Of a DNA stretch of 64,000 bases, positions 1 through 12,729 are shown one piece after another. This DNA comes from Collybiopsis luxurians FD-317 M1. Taxonomy: Eukaryota > Basidiomycota > Agaricomycetes > Agaricales > Omphalotaceae. Each line of letters opens with the position of its first letter. Positions within the stretch are counted from its first letter, which is position 1. The stretch lies in contig KN834784.1 in assembly GCA_000827265.1 (NCBI GenBank), positions 231,719-295,718 on the forward strand. The letters are read 5' to 3'. The notes under the pieces were generated by a model. That model had not been told where the DNA came from. It ran no database searches and was given only the letters and a program-made list of their open reading frames with translations. The position numbers and the translations under genes are program-made.

Positions 1-734
1 ATGTTGTACTGCTTGTACAACACCACCTGGAAGCTGTGTGTTGTCTACAACAGTTAGATATCATTCAAGAGTATCAAATGAATCATTCTAGCCCTACAAG
101 GCTTATCCACAATGAGTGCCCAAGCTGTCAGGTAGATGCTGAAAGAGGGGTAATTTTTGATGTGAATAAGGTAACTCTGTTTTATGACATTTTTCTTAGA
201 TTCTGAGACAAGGAATTTTTACAAAATTCTGAAAATATTTTGAGAGACTCTTTAGCATATTTGGAGCATTTTGCTCACTGGAGCCTTTTGCTAAAACTCA
301 GATTCTGCACCAATATTGCCGAAATATTGATCTGTTATATAAGACGCTGGTCTTTGACTGTATCACTTCATAAGCGTTTCTCATGCTCTTGCAGCGTTTG
401 AGCCCCAAGTCTTTATTGCATTTGGAATGTTACAACTTTGCCACATTGTCACCTTCCTCTCCAGCAGTGCAGTGTATATTATTATTATTATTATTATTGT
501 CACCAGATTGCTATAGACTCCAAGTCTGCAGGCTTTGGATTAGGCAACTCTGTGTGCTTGGACTCCACAGTACACTTATGTGGGTGAATGTCAAAAACTG
601 TCACAGGGAGTCCTTATACTCTGCATTACCTTTATCTTGTGCTTCAATTGCTAACACCTAAGTTCACTGTAAGTACTTTGATAAGGGTTGTCAATGTATA
701 CAATCTGTTTACTGTTTTACTGAATTCCCGGATT
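1..734. other. AT-rich repeat-compartment DNA, no gene seen
   Basis: Low-CpG, AT-rich sequence with no reading frame that resembles a protein I know. It holds a short ATT microsatellite near 476-499. Open frames here are short and lack splice context or homology-like motifs. It is probably old transposon DNA. Confidence 0.5.
476..499. repeat. (ATT)n microsatellite
   Basis: Eight or so tandem ATT units in a row, uninterrupted, ending at TTATTGTC. Confidence 0.8.
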
Positions 735-860
735 CATCACTGCCACACAATGCGGAACTAAATGCTATTGACCCAACCTGTTTCCAGAAACACATGGGCA
801 TATACATCATAGCTTTTGGGCATCTATTTGTATGATTTTTGAACCATTAAGTTCATTGTT
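735..860 (+). repeat. Inverted-repeat arm flanking the MULE relic (left)
   Basis: About 120 bp around AAATGCTATTGACCCAACC, TTTCCAGAAAC and TTTTGGGCATCTAT reappear in reverse orientation at about 4870-4995, with roughly 20-25 percent divergence by eye. On the forward strand this arm reads LNAIDPTCFQKH. The two arms bracket the MULE transposase relic, so they may be long terminal inverted repeats. They could instead be two fragments of another coding repeat. Confidence 0.5.
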
Positions 861-1483
861 TGCCATTCAACTGTCCTGAATGTAGAAATAATGAAGTACA
901 TGTTAATACAAAGTGTATACACTATCCAATAATGCAATTTCTTCCAGTCTCGGTGGTGTTACTACTTGTAGCTCCCTGATCATCATTGCTACCCACTGTC
1001 CTGATTTGATATCCCATTGTGTTCTGCATTTGCCTTTGTGCCACTGCATCTCCTTCCCTAGCCCAGGTATTATCTCATTTTCTCGCTGATCCTTCAAAAT
1101 GGCAAACATCCTTCACAAGATTACTAACATCCTTTCCCACATTTCAGTCAACAACACTCTTCATCCAGATTGGGTTACTGAGTTGAGCTTGTTTCTGAAG
1201 AATTTGAGCAGCCTTGGCTAGCTCCTCTGATCTTTTCAATAACCACTCCTGGCATTGGTGAAAGATCTAATCAAAGTGTCAAGTAAATATATTAGAAAAA
1301 TGTAAATTTTCCATACCATGTCATTCTCAGCAACATCAAAATTGGCCTCGATTGGATCAGAGCTTGTTCAAATTTCACCAAACTCCAAGTCCTCATCTGC
1401 AACTCACTTCCTCTTCCCCAAAATCTCTTTCCTTTTTTGCTTTAAATCTCTCCATCTGCCATTTTCAAGCACCTGCTTCCTCA

Positions 1484-4400
1484 CTAAGAGCTGATCATCA
1501 CCATCCGTAATTGACCCTTTGTCTTCAACTTCATCAAATGCAGTTGCATTTGAGCCATCATTGGGAACCAACTTGGGATGTTGGTATATGGGAATAGTGC
1601 ATTGATGGTGAATTTTAGTAAAGAACTGAGCACTTGGAGGGCAGACCTTTTAAACAAGATGTTTACATAGACACTGGGGGCTGAATTTCTGTTGACCACA
1701 TGTGCATGTCCAATGCTCAATGTAAGTAACATGAGAATATCCTTCTCCTAATGGATGTCTGGCAAGTTTTTTCCACTCAGATTTGAATGCTGTTTGGAAT
1801 GGTGTGAGAGATTTGGGACAACCAAGCCTGTACTCTTCATTTAGATGGTCAACACTGCCTGCAATTGCCCACACAGCAAAATCGTTACTGCCTCAAATGC
1901 AGTGTCTTCAGCAGTTTCAAGGGCAGTTGCAATTGACTGACTTCACGAGACCTGGCATCTCGGCTCTGCTGCCGTGTTGCCAGTCCAGCCATGTGACACA
2001 TTAGACACCTATTCAGGCGCTTACCATTTTAGCAACTTATTACATATGAACATTCTCTTAGTGTATCACTAGCCCACTACTATTCCCTGTGTACTGCCCA
2101 TCGGTTGAAAATAATTTTTTGGACAAATCTAATCTCATTTATGCAGTCATTTATTTAATTTGAGTATGTTTGATCTTATCTTAAGGCAATTTGTGAGAAG
2201 TGTATATTTGTATCTATTGAGATTCAGCCTCGCAATTGTGACTGCCCTTCAAACTGCCAAAGACACTGCATTTGAGGCAGTTAATTTTTAACTGTGTGGG
2301 TAAATGCAGGCAGTGCAATATGAGCATAATATGCAGGTGTGGCTTTGTGGATGAGAATGTAGATGAGGTGGTCAAGTTGAGGATGGAATAGGTGGTCATG
2401 TTTGACAATCTTCCAGTGATTTTCCACACCCATGGTTGTACAAAGATGTGAAAGTATATTTGGACTTGAAGAACATGCCCAAAGTTTCCACATCTTTGGA
2501 CAGTACCAACATGCCCACATATATGCCCAAACTTTGCAAAGGCCTTGAGCATTGCAGAACTGGTACATTTCATAAAAAGCCTCACATCAAATGTGATCTG
2601 ATGTCCAGGGGCCTTGCTCAAGATGTTCTGGGAGCATTGGATGCTGTACAAAGTGTTTGCTGAAGATGCTGAGCACTGAGGAGCGATGTGGCTGAGCCAG
2701 GCAAAAAACATAGTCTGGATCTGCAGCACAGTGCTCACCATCTTCAAAAAGAAAGTCCGGTGCATCCTCCTGATCCATTTCTGGTGGGTTTTTTTCAAAA
2801 ACCTTGTTACCTCCTCATCTACATCATCTTCGCTACTTTCAGATTGATCCTCATTCTCTCTATTAACTTCCAACATTCAACTCTCCATATGTGCAACTGC
2901 AGCTGAATAAATGATGTAGACCATGAGTTTTGGTGGTGCAACACTCTTTAATTGCTTGTTGAAATGAATAGTAAGTTGAGAAATAGGTCGGTCTGATACC
3001 CAAGATTCCTATTGCACCCATCTATTTTTCAAGGCCCAAATACCAAAAAAGTAACTGGGACATACTGGATTAAGCTCTTGGGATTAATATATAGGAACAA
3101 ACTTTTTGTCAATAAAACTAAATTCTTGGTGGGCCTTGACTTTATTGTAGTGCTTTGGCTTTCATCTTAAGATTGAGAGTCATTTCCAAACTGCATCCAA
3201 TGCATGCCAGAAGCAAAGTTGATATTCTGCCTCTGGATACATGTCAAGGAATGCATTGATTTCAGAAAGATCTTTTTTGGTCAGTGTTATGGATGCTTTA
3301 ATATCCCAAACCTCCTACAGGTGGTTAGGAAGTGCAATAATAAATTGTTCTTTCCCACCAGGACTGCTATCCTTGGCATGGATAAGAAGCCAATGGGCAA
3401 CCTGAACCTGCAACCTCTCCAAGAACAGCATAAACCTCATACCCAGATCCATTTGTATTCCTTAGTAATAGCATGTCAGCAAGTCAGCAAGTCATTACTT
3501 GCAAATCACATTGACACATTGACAAGAAATGAAACAACTTACAAGCTGAATCCAATGACAGTTCTCTGATGTGTACACCAAACTTTTGCAACACTTCCAC
3601 CATACAAAATGCAATTGCTGAGTATTCAGACTCATCAGAAAGCCTGATCTCATCAACTCTCCAGATGAAACCTTTTTCAGTGCCAGTTGGATGCTCTTTT
3701 GATGCTTCTTCAACAAGTATTTTTGTAGACTTGAACTCATCAGCATCACACTGCCACTTCTGCTTGTGCAAGTTATGATAGATCTGGTAAATAGAGTGGC
3801 ATGAAAATGAAGGGGATGAATCAAGCTTCAAAATTTTGTCCCAGAGCTACCAAATTTCATCTGATCAGATGCAACTATTTTTGAATATACTTATTGTACT
3901 TGGCCCATAGAAGATAGAGATGCATGATTCTGAACAAATTCTTTGATATGCTGGGGTATTTCAATATTGAAATAAGGCTCATGGTCATCCATATGCTTTA
4001 AGGAAACAAGTGCAATGGTGGAATCCGAATCAATAGTAGTTCCCAACCATCCTTTGCATGGATGGGAGTACATTGAAAGCTTGTTGCATGGGATAGCACC
4101 TTTGCATTGGTTCTTCTTGGATTTATGTTGCTGGTTTTGCTGTTGAGCACAGTTGTAAATAAAATGTGTAGAATCTGTATGCTTGTGGTCTTTTTTACTG
4201 TGATAGCTAAGGCAGAAATATTGAGGAAGAATACATCCAATGAAAGATAGAGTTTACATGAATTGGTACAGGCCATTTTCCCAAATTTGTTTAGTCAGTT
4301 CGTTTGCAATTTCCTTTGAAGTCTTGGTCAGTGTTTTGAGTGTAGAAATATTGACCAGTGCTGTGAGTGTGTGGACACCAGAAGCTTGACCCAGCTGATC

Positions 4401-4660
4401 CATGAGAGTGTCTATGGTGATTTCTGCTAGTCCAGACATGTCTTCTTCATTAGGTGAGCTGGGAGTCAATTCTGGTTCCTCATTTTGGTCCCTTTTTTGT
4501 GCCTTTTTGTGAAGACATATTAGGCATGTCTTTCCATGGCCATTCTGTGCATTGACTTTGAAATGACTGATTAATGGTAAGCCTTTGCAGGATGAGCACT
4601 TCTGTCTGGACTCAGGATGAGTATCCATTGAGATGGTGGAGGAGTGGATGCATCTCAATG
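1484..4660 (-). pseudogene. Mutator-like (MULE) transposase relic with SWIM zinc finger
   Basis: Reading leftwards on the minus strand, pieces of one protein appear in shifting frames. First comes a Cys-rich N-terminus with CSSCKGLPLISHF and CLICLHKK (about 4,600). A segment with GWLGTTIDSDST and KHMDDHEPYFNIEIP follows (about 3,950-4,070), then FGVHIRELSLDSA at the start of the DDE-domain region (about 3,600). After these come ADPDYVFC and FSKHFVQHP (about 2,700), VENHWKIVKHD and LDHLIYILIHKATPAYY (about 2,350-2,420), and a SWIM-like CxC...CxH finger, CTCGQQKF...CKH (about 1,680). The order and spacing match fungal MULE-type transposases with a C-terminal SWIM finger. Frameshifts, stops and a MITE insertion show it is dead. 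MULE transposases move DNA by a DDE reaction in the nucleus. Family assignment is from motif memory; the exact subfamily is not known. Confidence 0.75.
1853..2315. mobile_element. MITE copy 1 with long TIRs and a 3-bp target duplication
   Basis: The ends are imperfect inverted repeats of about 85 bp, beginning CACTGCCTGCAATTGCC on the left and ending GGCAGTG on the right. The inner portion TACTGCCTCAAATGCAGTG recurs inverted. CAA flanks both ends. Removing the element and one CAA rejoins the MULE relic in frame on the minus strand (TPAYYAHI then DHLNEEYRLG), which independently supports a 3-bp duplication. It codes for nothing recognisable. A second copy lies at 44759-45036. A 3-bp duplication suggests a PIF/Harbinger-type helper, but no transposase of that kind is in the window. 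Confidence 0.8.
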
Positions 4661-4785
4661 CAACTTGTGCATGCTTGCAGCTAGCTGAATTTGGTTAGGG
4701 TCACCATTAACAGATATATTTACATAATGCAGAGACTACAAGTCTATCATGGGAAGATTGCAATTGCATGCTACTGCATTACACT

Positions 4786-5049
4786 TTAAAATATCCTACA
4801 TATACATCCCCACTTTAAAATATGTAGCTTGAATCCATTATTTACTAGGTTATATGCACCTTCACTCAATACTGGGGCATGATGAACTTTACATTTTGAA
4901 AATCCTATGTATAGATGCCCAAAATCTATGACATAGCCCACATGTTTCTGGAAATGGGTTGGGTCAATAGCATTTAGTGCAATGCAGTGGCCCACCTTCC
5001 CACGTGGTGCAACTCTAACATGATCCTGTTCTGATGCTGCACCAGACAT
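4786..5049 (-). repeat. Inverted-repeat arm flanking the MULE relic (right), with an intact 87-codon frame
   Basis: The minus strand reads an open 87-codon frame containing KVGHCIALNAIDPTHFQKH and GYVIDFGHLYIGFSKC. The part at about 4870-4995 is the inverted partner of the repeat at 735-860. I do not recognise the protein. It is probably a fragment of a transposon-borne gene or part of a long terminal inverted repeat. Confidence 0.5.
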
Positions 5050-5739
5050 TTGATCACAAACGAGATACTCAGAAATTCATTGGAATGAAAGCCAGGTCAA
5101 TATAATTACTATGAATTGGCTCAAGATGCATTGCAGTGTAAGCTGGACCAATATAAGGGGAATTCAATGCATTCAAATGCATTAGAACATAAGGTATGAG
5201 ACTCAAGAAAACATTCAGTGTCAAGATTGATTTTCACACAGGAATGATCATGTGCAACAATCTCAATTAACAAGGAGCTTTCTACAGTACTAAAGTTCAT
5301 TACAAGTTTGTAGGTGAACAAGGAACAGCAGTATAAATGTGATAATAAGGTACATTCCGGACTTTGAGCAAATGAGAGGTAATGAAGAAATAGCAAGCAC
5401 TTGAAAGTGAATGGAAAGCAAAGCAAAGCACAATAAAAATCCATTATTTGTCAGTATCCATGTCAACATCATTGTTGAGCTCTGGATTATGTGGGACATT
5501 GGGGACATTCTTGGCCCTCTCTTCATTCAGTGGTATTACTGTTTCATTGCACTCAGGAAACACCTGGCCAGTCACTGCATCGGTGGCTGGAGATCTTCTA
5601 CAGTGTTGATACAAAAACACCAGGCCTTGCCAGCCTTTCTGAAGAGTGTCAATTGGCTGTACCTAAAGCAAGATGAATTGAATTTGGCGGGTAGAGAAGA
5701 GAGTATGGGAAGATGTACTTTTTATTTGCCTTTTATTTA
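5050..5739. other. Repeat-compartment DNA, possible transposon protein fragment on minus strand
   Basis: No gene is supported. On the minus strand around 5,480-5,620 a stretch reads FVYQHCRRSPATDAV followed by ECNETVIPLNEERAKNV. Its composition looks protein-like, but it is short and not assigned to a family. Confidence 0.3.
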
Positions 5740-6420
5740 CAGCTGTTTCCATAACTATGTGGAATTCCAAGAATCTTTTCAAAAAAATCTGAGGTCACAT
5801 TTGACAGGGCGCCTATAATATAAGTTCAATTAATTTTGAATCAACATTGTACTACCATGTGTCAATTATCTGATGACCTGTGCTCTCGAGTACCAGTCAT
5901 GTTTTAGGAACAGCAGGTTCCAGTGAGCAAGATTTCCCTTCACCTTGGAATCAAGAAATCCCTTGTATACAAGATTCTTGGACAGTATAGGGACTATAAA
6001 CAAATCCAACCTGCATTGTGTTAACAGGGCCAACCCTCACTTCTGAATGACATTGACCTCTGCTTCCTTTCTTCCCTCCTTGAGTTATACCCCTGTATGT
6101 ACTTGGATGAAATTCAAGCTGAGCTTGAAAAATCTCACAAAGTTCATGTCTCCATCCAAGTCCTAGTACAGGCACTTCAAAAACTAGATCTGTCTTGAAA
6201 AGCAGTGTCTGTCCATGCACTTGAATGCAATGACCCTGAATGAGATTCATTGTCTTGTGAAGTTCAAGCTGGGCTTGACATTGTAGGAAGGATGAGTGAT
6301 GTAAACTACAAGGATAAGTGCTTAGCCTGCACTAAGTAAAGCTTGAGAATGGTGAGTCACTAGTGACCTCAGATTTATTTTTACATTTTTGGAATTCCAC
6401 ATAGTTATGGAAATAGCAGT
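5740..6420. repeat. Inverted-repeat pair about 570 bp apart, MITE-like
   Basis: The sequence TTTCCATAACTATGTGGAAT with the following TCTGAGGTCAC (about 5740-5795) is repeated in reverse complement at about 6360-6418, with a few mismatches. The arms face each other as terminal inverted repeats would. No clear target duplication was found, so the outer ends are uncertain. Confidence 0.5.
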
Positions 6421-8786
6421 AACAACAGCTTCAGAAAACTCTTGAATTTCTGCTAGCATGTGTTAGAAGCAGCTGGAGCTGAGCTTATAGCTGGAGCTGA
6501 CTGTCTGCATCATGGGGAAGTATTTTCATCTGTCTTTGAGAGTCTGCTTGCAACTGATCATTAGACTGAGGTGGAAACCATGTTGATGATTTGTAGAGGG
6601 TGCAAGTGGTACCTGGGGTGGCCAGAGAGGATTTTGTCTTAAGCTCATTATTGTTGTTTATTGAGAGATGTCAATTTTTAGCTCCCAGGGAACACACATT
6701 AGCTGCAATGCAACATGAACTTTTCACTTCTTGTCCTACTAGTAATGAAGGATGTAATGCAGCAGAACAACATACCATTCCAACCCAATGAGGATGTCTT
6801 GCCACTGAGACTGTGACCCAACTGTTAGGAATGTCATTGTTAGTGAAGTATAAGGGAGTGCAAGTGATGCATAGATATGCCCAGTCAGATGAGCATGTGA
6901 CCTGGGAAATTTGCTATTGCACAAATTTTGCATCTAGTCTTACAATTGTATGAAACTGACAATTCTGTGGTTGGAAATGAACACATAGAGAGCTATGATG
7001 AGCCTGAGTTGATAGCTAATTCAGAGTGTCTACAGAGTACTTGGTACATTCACTGCATACAGCTAGTCTGATGTGGTACCACATATTGTTGGAGTGATTA
7101 AGTACTGGCCCAACTTGAAGGACAGCTGCCAGAACCTTGCCCCTAGCCTGTTGATGCTAGCAGACCCATCCCATTTACTTGCAAGTGTTTTGATTGAGCA
7201 CATACTCTGATGTACCCAGGGATATTCAACAACAATGGTTCTACTTAGATGAACTTACTTTAGTGGCTTGAGGTGTTGTAGATGGGTCTCCATACATAGG
7301 CAGTTCAGATCCAGGGTTGCAGAATGAGAAGGGTGATAGCTGAACCCTTGTACCAATCAAGGTTCACTTAGTTCCAAAGTGGAGCCTAGTCTGTACAATT
7401 GGAGTACCAACAGCTTTACCTCTTCCTTAAATGGAACTTAGAAGTGGCTCTCAGTTAGAATGAGTAGAAGTTAATGAATGCAGAATAGGCAATTAAGTCA
7501 TACAAGTAGGAAAGGGACCCCAAAGTAGGAGACAAGTTGGTTGGACCTTCTAGATCATGGAGCAGTACCCTCTGCCCACCAGTACCATTTGCACCAACAG
7601 ATAAACCATCTCATGAACAGTTCAGGAGGAGTTCCAGAGTCAGGAGTGATAGGATGAAACTCAAAGTTGATTGGTCAGCATGGGGTGAATTGCCAGAACA
7701 GGGGAAAGGGACAATGTTTTTGTGGAACTTTGGTTGGGCTTTTAGTTCAATCTCCAGGTTTAGGGATATACATGCCAATTGTATGAAGAAAAGGATGACA
7801 TGGTTATATGGTCACTCAGACCTTGGGTTCTGTATAAGTAGTAGGAGTAGTTACTGTGCAACCCAGATTATTGCACCCCTCCACTGGAAGTGTTAGACTC
7901 ACTCTTCTCCTGCCTAGTACTTTGGTCCATTTGTTGGACAGTACTGCGGACTACTTGTTGGTGGAGCTAGACTCTCCTCTTGTAGTACCACTGTTAGGCA
8001 CATGTCTCAATGCACCCTGAATGTCACTGGTATTGCAGATGTAGGCAATGACAGTTCTGTAATTTAATCAGTATAGCTTAATATGAAGTAATAAGTTGTA
8101 TAGATCAGTTCAGTGAGTCAATAACTTGTGAGTTCAGTCAGTTAAGATTTGTGTGTAATCACCAGAAGCAATATATTCAAGGTGATAGAGATTATACAGA
8201 CAGTAGTCAAGTAGGTAGTTGAGCTCAAAATATCAGGGAAACTATGGAAAAGAGATTCAGAGAGTAGAGAGAGAGAACCAAGCTAAGAAGAGACACAAAG
8301 TAAACCAAAAATACTCAAGCTAGCTTGTTCAAGCAAAAAAGAAGAGTATTTATACTATAGTATTGTATTGCAAACTACAATAAGTAATTTGAGTTATTAA
8401 TTGTAACATGAACTAGTATTGGATAGTTACTGCATTAATATAACTTGCTGTGGGATAATTCTCACAGTCTAGTGAGTCGTTCAAGTTGTAAGAGTCAGAT
8501 TAGTCACACATGTCACTATCTTGGTCAATATGACTAGCTACCATATACAATAGGTAACATATCAAGTCATTAATATGAGTAGATTGGACTACACAACAGA
8601 GTCATTGTCCTTTGACTATAATTGACAGTTTACAAGTCTACTTCACCCAATATTCCTTGTAATGTCAGTAAGTAATACTAATCAGTATTTGTGTAAGAAA
8701 GTAAGCTTGTTTAGTAATGAGTATGTATATTGAAAAATGAGACCAGACAGAATAAGTGAACTCAGGTGAGGGCAGGGTCCTAATAA
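6421..8786. other. CpG-depleted DNA without a recognisable gene
   Basis: Only short open frames occur, including one of 119 codons at 7537-7896 that matches nothing I know. The region probably consists of decayed retroelement or DNA transposon sequence. I could not identify paired LTRs. Confidence 0.4.
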
Positions 8787-9040
8787 CCACTTGTTGTTTG
8801 CTGGTTAGTACACCAGCCTTGTAGTTCAAGTGGACTCATTGTTTGTTGGCCAGAGAGCTAACCTTGTTGCAACCTTTTGTACACCCCACTCATTGTTTGC
8901 TGGTTAGTACACCAGCCTTGTGGTTCAAAAGTTGACTTGTCATTTGTTGGCCTGTGTGCTGACTTTGTTGCAACCCAGTACACCCACTCATTGTTTGTCA
9001 GTTAGTGCACTGACCTTGTGGTACAACTCTTTGCACACCT
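8787..9040. repeat. Alternating tandem repeat, about 50 bp units
   Basis: Five units start near 8789, 8836, 8889, 8935 and 8987. Odd units contain TTGTTTGCTGGTTAGTACAC and CAGCCTTGTGGTTCAA. Even units contain CATTTGTTGGCC and CTTTGTTGCAACC. The pattern is therefore A-B-A-B-A with a higher-order period of about 100 bp. Confidence 0.75.
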
Positions 9041-12000
9041 ATTACATTTCTACCAATAGACCAGGAAGTCTGTCTAGTAGAGTTAAAGTTGTTAGACAAT
9101 TACCAGCTGAGCTAGAAATTGATATAAATATATTCCTTGCAGAACTTTTGACAACACACTCTTGCACAACAACATAAATCACAGGTACAATTAGTTCTCT
9201 CAACCAAGAGAACACTATATAAAAAACTAATTCTCATTATCACTCTCTCTTTTCTCCTAAGTTCCTTTGCTGCATATAACTTGCTTCCTTCCACACTGGC
9301 CTATTCTTTTTATCTATTTTCCTTATCCACATCTTCATACTTATTCTGAAGCCCTTCATCCTTATTCTGTACTTTCAACTCATATAAAAAGCCTATATTT
9401 TTTGTTTCATCCCTCAGAATCTTACAACATTCTCAGGTGAGTATTCTACATGCTACACCTTCCTTTCTATTACTTACAAATGATCCTAGTTGTGTACTTA
9501 CCTAGGTTCAGTAACTCATTTAATAGTCATAATTTGAGAGCAAATTTGCTGGACTGCAACATCATGAAATGTCAAGAATAAATTGGATATCTTGTAAGCC
9601 ATAAAAGTACTTAATAAGCCCCTTATGCAGATCAAACCTGGGTATAATCACAGTTAAAAACAGGTTACCATGATGGTGCCTCTTTTCATTAAGTTTGAAA
9701 TCATACCTAAGACATGTAGTAAATCCTAGTTTATGAATAGATATGGTGAATATTGGAAGCTGCATGGTAAACAGGTTTGGGCAGTATGAGCCAAACTGCA
9801 AGACTGGAATGGAATGGAGGAAAGTTGTCCTTATGGGCTCATGTCCTATGTGGATGGAATGGGGTTTTCAAGCTTTTTAAGTGGGAAAAAGAGAAAAAAA
9901 GAAAGAAAGACAGAGAGAGGATTGCTACAGTGCTACACACCTTCTGAGCCTCTGATTTTAATGGTCAATTACTGTGGGTGCAATCGGAAAATTATTTACA
10001 GCACTGCTTTCAAGATATCAAGTTTGTGGTCTATGACTGCCTAGAATGGTTTCAGGTCCTATAGGAAATGTCCCTTTTCAAGATAGTGTCACTTTTGGCA
10101 TGCACCAGAGGCAGTAAGAGTTTTGCAAAAGGACCTGATATGTGTTGTGGACTGTTTTGCAAAAGCTGGCAATAGTTATCAGGTCACATGCAGAGGCTCA
10201 TTTGGCATCTTGCAGGCCTCATTGCCGAGAATTCAGCAGTGTAGGCAGGTTGCTTTGACCTTCCAACAAGGGTTACACCCTGCTCCTGTGTCATGCCCTA
10301 TACTATTTTTCCACTCTTTCCAGCCAGTATGCTCACCACACGACTCAGTAATAATTCTGCTAATCAATCCAAACTCTCCAATTCCAACACACATTTCTTG
10401 AGGCAATCTAACCAGTAGCCCATTCCAGTTCATATTCCCAAGACCACATGTCTTCCTGCAGAGTATAAAAGCCTTGTACCTACATCTCTCATGATAATGC
10501 TGTTATTACCTGAACTACTTTGATCTGTGTTGTTTCTTGTCTTCTTGTTCACTAAATATTAATTCTATTCTGCTGTACACTGAGTCAAGCAAAACCCATT
10601 GACACTGAAACACTGGCCCTTCTATCTCTCACTTGTTGAACTGATTAACAAGACTATTTGACTGCTGTAGCCTTTCAAATACTCCATCTTGTAGGGTAAA
10701 CAGACACCAAGTCATGAACCTTTCGAGTCAACCCTCATTAATACTGTCTTAGCGAGTTCTTTTGATATACAATCTCTAGTCACACTGAGCTACTAGAATT
10801 GTTATTCAACACTTGAGGAACATTCCTCTATATTCAATACCCAAACTGTACAGGACTTGATCACTTGTCATATGTAGCAACTCCCCATTGTGTATTCTAT
10901 CTCGGCTGTGGTATGATAAAATACTTTCTATTCCTTGAACCTACTACAAGCTTCTAACAACAAAAGGTAGCAAAGGTCCTCACATCCTGCCTGACAGATT
11001 GCTTATTCAATCCTAGCTCACCACTTGACCAGTAATATAATTTCCTTTTTAGAACATGGAAAATTTAAAACTTGCATAAAACGATGTCTAAAATTCCCAA
11101 AAAAATCATAAAAAATGCTCAAAATATTTAGGATGTAAGGGTTGGGGCAGGATGTGCCTTTTAGGTGCACTTTTGGGCACTTATTTTTTTTCCTGTTAGG
11201 GAATGGCTGAAAGATTGTAAAAATAGTAAAACTGATATTGATTAATATAAAAATTGATGAATTACCAAAAAAAAATCCTAATTAGGAAATTTACTCTGCC
11301 ATATGGTACCTGAAACAAAAGATGTAGAGACAACTACTGTGATCATACTCATATAAAAATTTCCTTTTTTGGTTCAAGATTGAGCTCAGAAATTGCAAAA
11401 TACTTGAGCAAATGAGACTTTTAAAAGTTCAAAATGCCCATACAGCAAGCCTACTGTGATGATATACTGAGGTAACCTTTAGAATTATGATACTCAACCT
11501 TTCATGGGTTTCAAAAGTTGCTCCAGTGAGTACACTATAGGATACTGGATCAATTGTATGCTGACATCACTTCAGTATATGTGTTGCTGTGTATTGAACT
11601 TTATACATGTATACTACAGAATCCCTCAGTAACTGGGGAGACTCAAATTTCAATTTTTACAATGCATGCTGGCTGAGGAAGTTGTTTAAAATAATTCAAA
11701 GCATCTGCCCATAAATTTTTGAAGACATCAGTGTCTTCTATATTTGGTCAATTACCACATATGGAAACAATATTCTTAAAATATCCTTGAAATTCAGAGG
11801 AGCATTTTGAGCTGTTAATCAATTAAAGCGTTGATATAAATTTACTTATACCATTCTGAAAGCCTCAAAAAAAAAATCCCAGACCCTAAATACAAGTAGA
11901 TCCTGCTTGATATACTAGGGAAAAATTGAAAAATTGATGTTGGGACAGACCTGGAGGATGAAGATTTGAGAGTGAAGGTCTGAGAATTGCACATTAACAT

Positions 12001-12729
12001 CTCCTAATGTATCCACATAGTACAGAAGTATCATCTTGTTCTATCTTGGAAGTTGAGTTTTGGCAAAAAGTAGCTTGAGGAACAAGTAACTTGGGTAACT
12101 TGAGTTACTTTTGTAAGGCCAATTTAATGGAGTTGGAAATTGACAAGTTACTTTGTCAGTCACCGCTGCAAAGCCAGCTAGGCCAACTTTGGACTGATTT
12201 AAATTCACATTTCTTGCTGGTTTGACTATTGCCAGTACTTGAAGAGCACTTTGGGCCCCAGTTTTAAGATTATGGTCCAGTTACTAGTCCTCAGGACCTG
12301 GGTTATACCAATCTTCCACAAGACCAACACATCCATACAGTTGACTGTCAACATGCTCATGTACACAATAACTGCCTTCAGTGCAATGGCATTACACAAA
12401 TTATATAATGGTACAGGTATGTACAGATACTAGGAAAAGCCTAAAGGATGAGAAATATGGCTAGTATTGATTCCCTCTGCCTAGGTTGAAGAAAGTTACA
12501 TTTACATGATTGTGAAAGGAAAAGAAGAAAGGGACTTTAGAAAAATAGAGGAAAATGGAGAATGCAAATGTGATTTTAGATTTTGAATTTGAGCTAGGAC
12601 ATAAGGAACAAAGAGTTTAAGTAAGAGACAATAAAAAATGAAATCACAAGAAGTAATTGTGAAATACTTAATAAGGAAATCAATAATGTGCAAAGGAGTT
12701 TGAGAAGGGAAAAACTTACCTTGTATGTT
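9041..12729. other. AT-rich, gene-poor DNA
   Basis: No convincing coding exons. A TATAAAAG followed by a T/C-rich stretch near 10,465-10,560 resembles a promoter of an old LTR, but I could not find a second LTR. Palindromic AAGTAACTTG/GAGTTACTT motifs lie near 12,080-12,110. Nothing else is supported. Confidence 0.4.

Noticed and set aside
5411..5818. 135-codon plus-strand frame
   Set aside because: No motif; the opposite strand looks more like a transposon protein remnant.
7537..7896. 119-codon plus-strand frame
   Set aside because: Lies in decayed repeat DNA and matches no family I know.
10440..10760. Solo LTR with TATAAAAG promoter
   Set aside because: No second copy, TG...CA ends or target duplication could be found.
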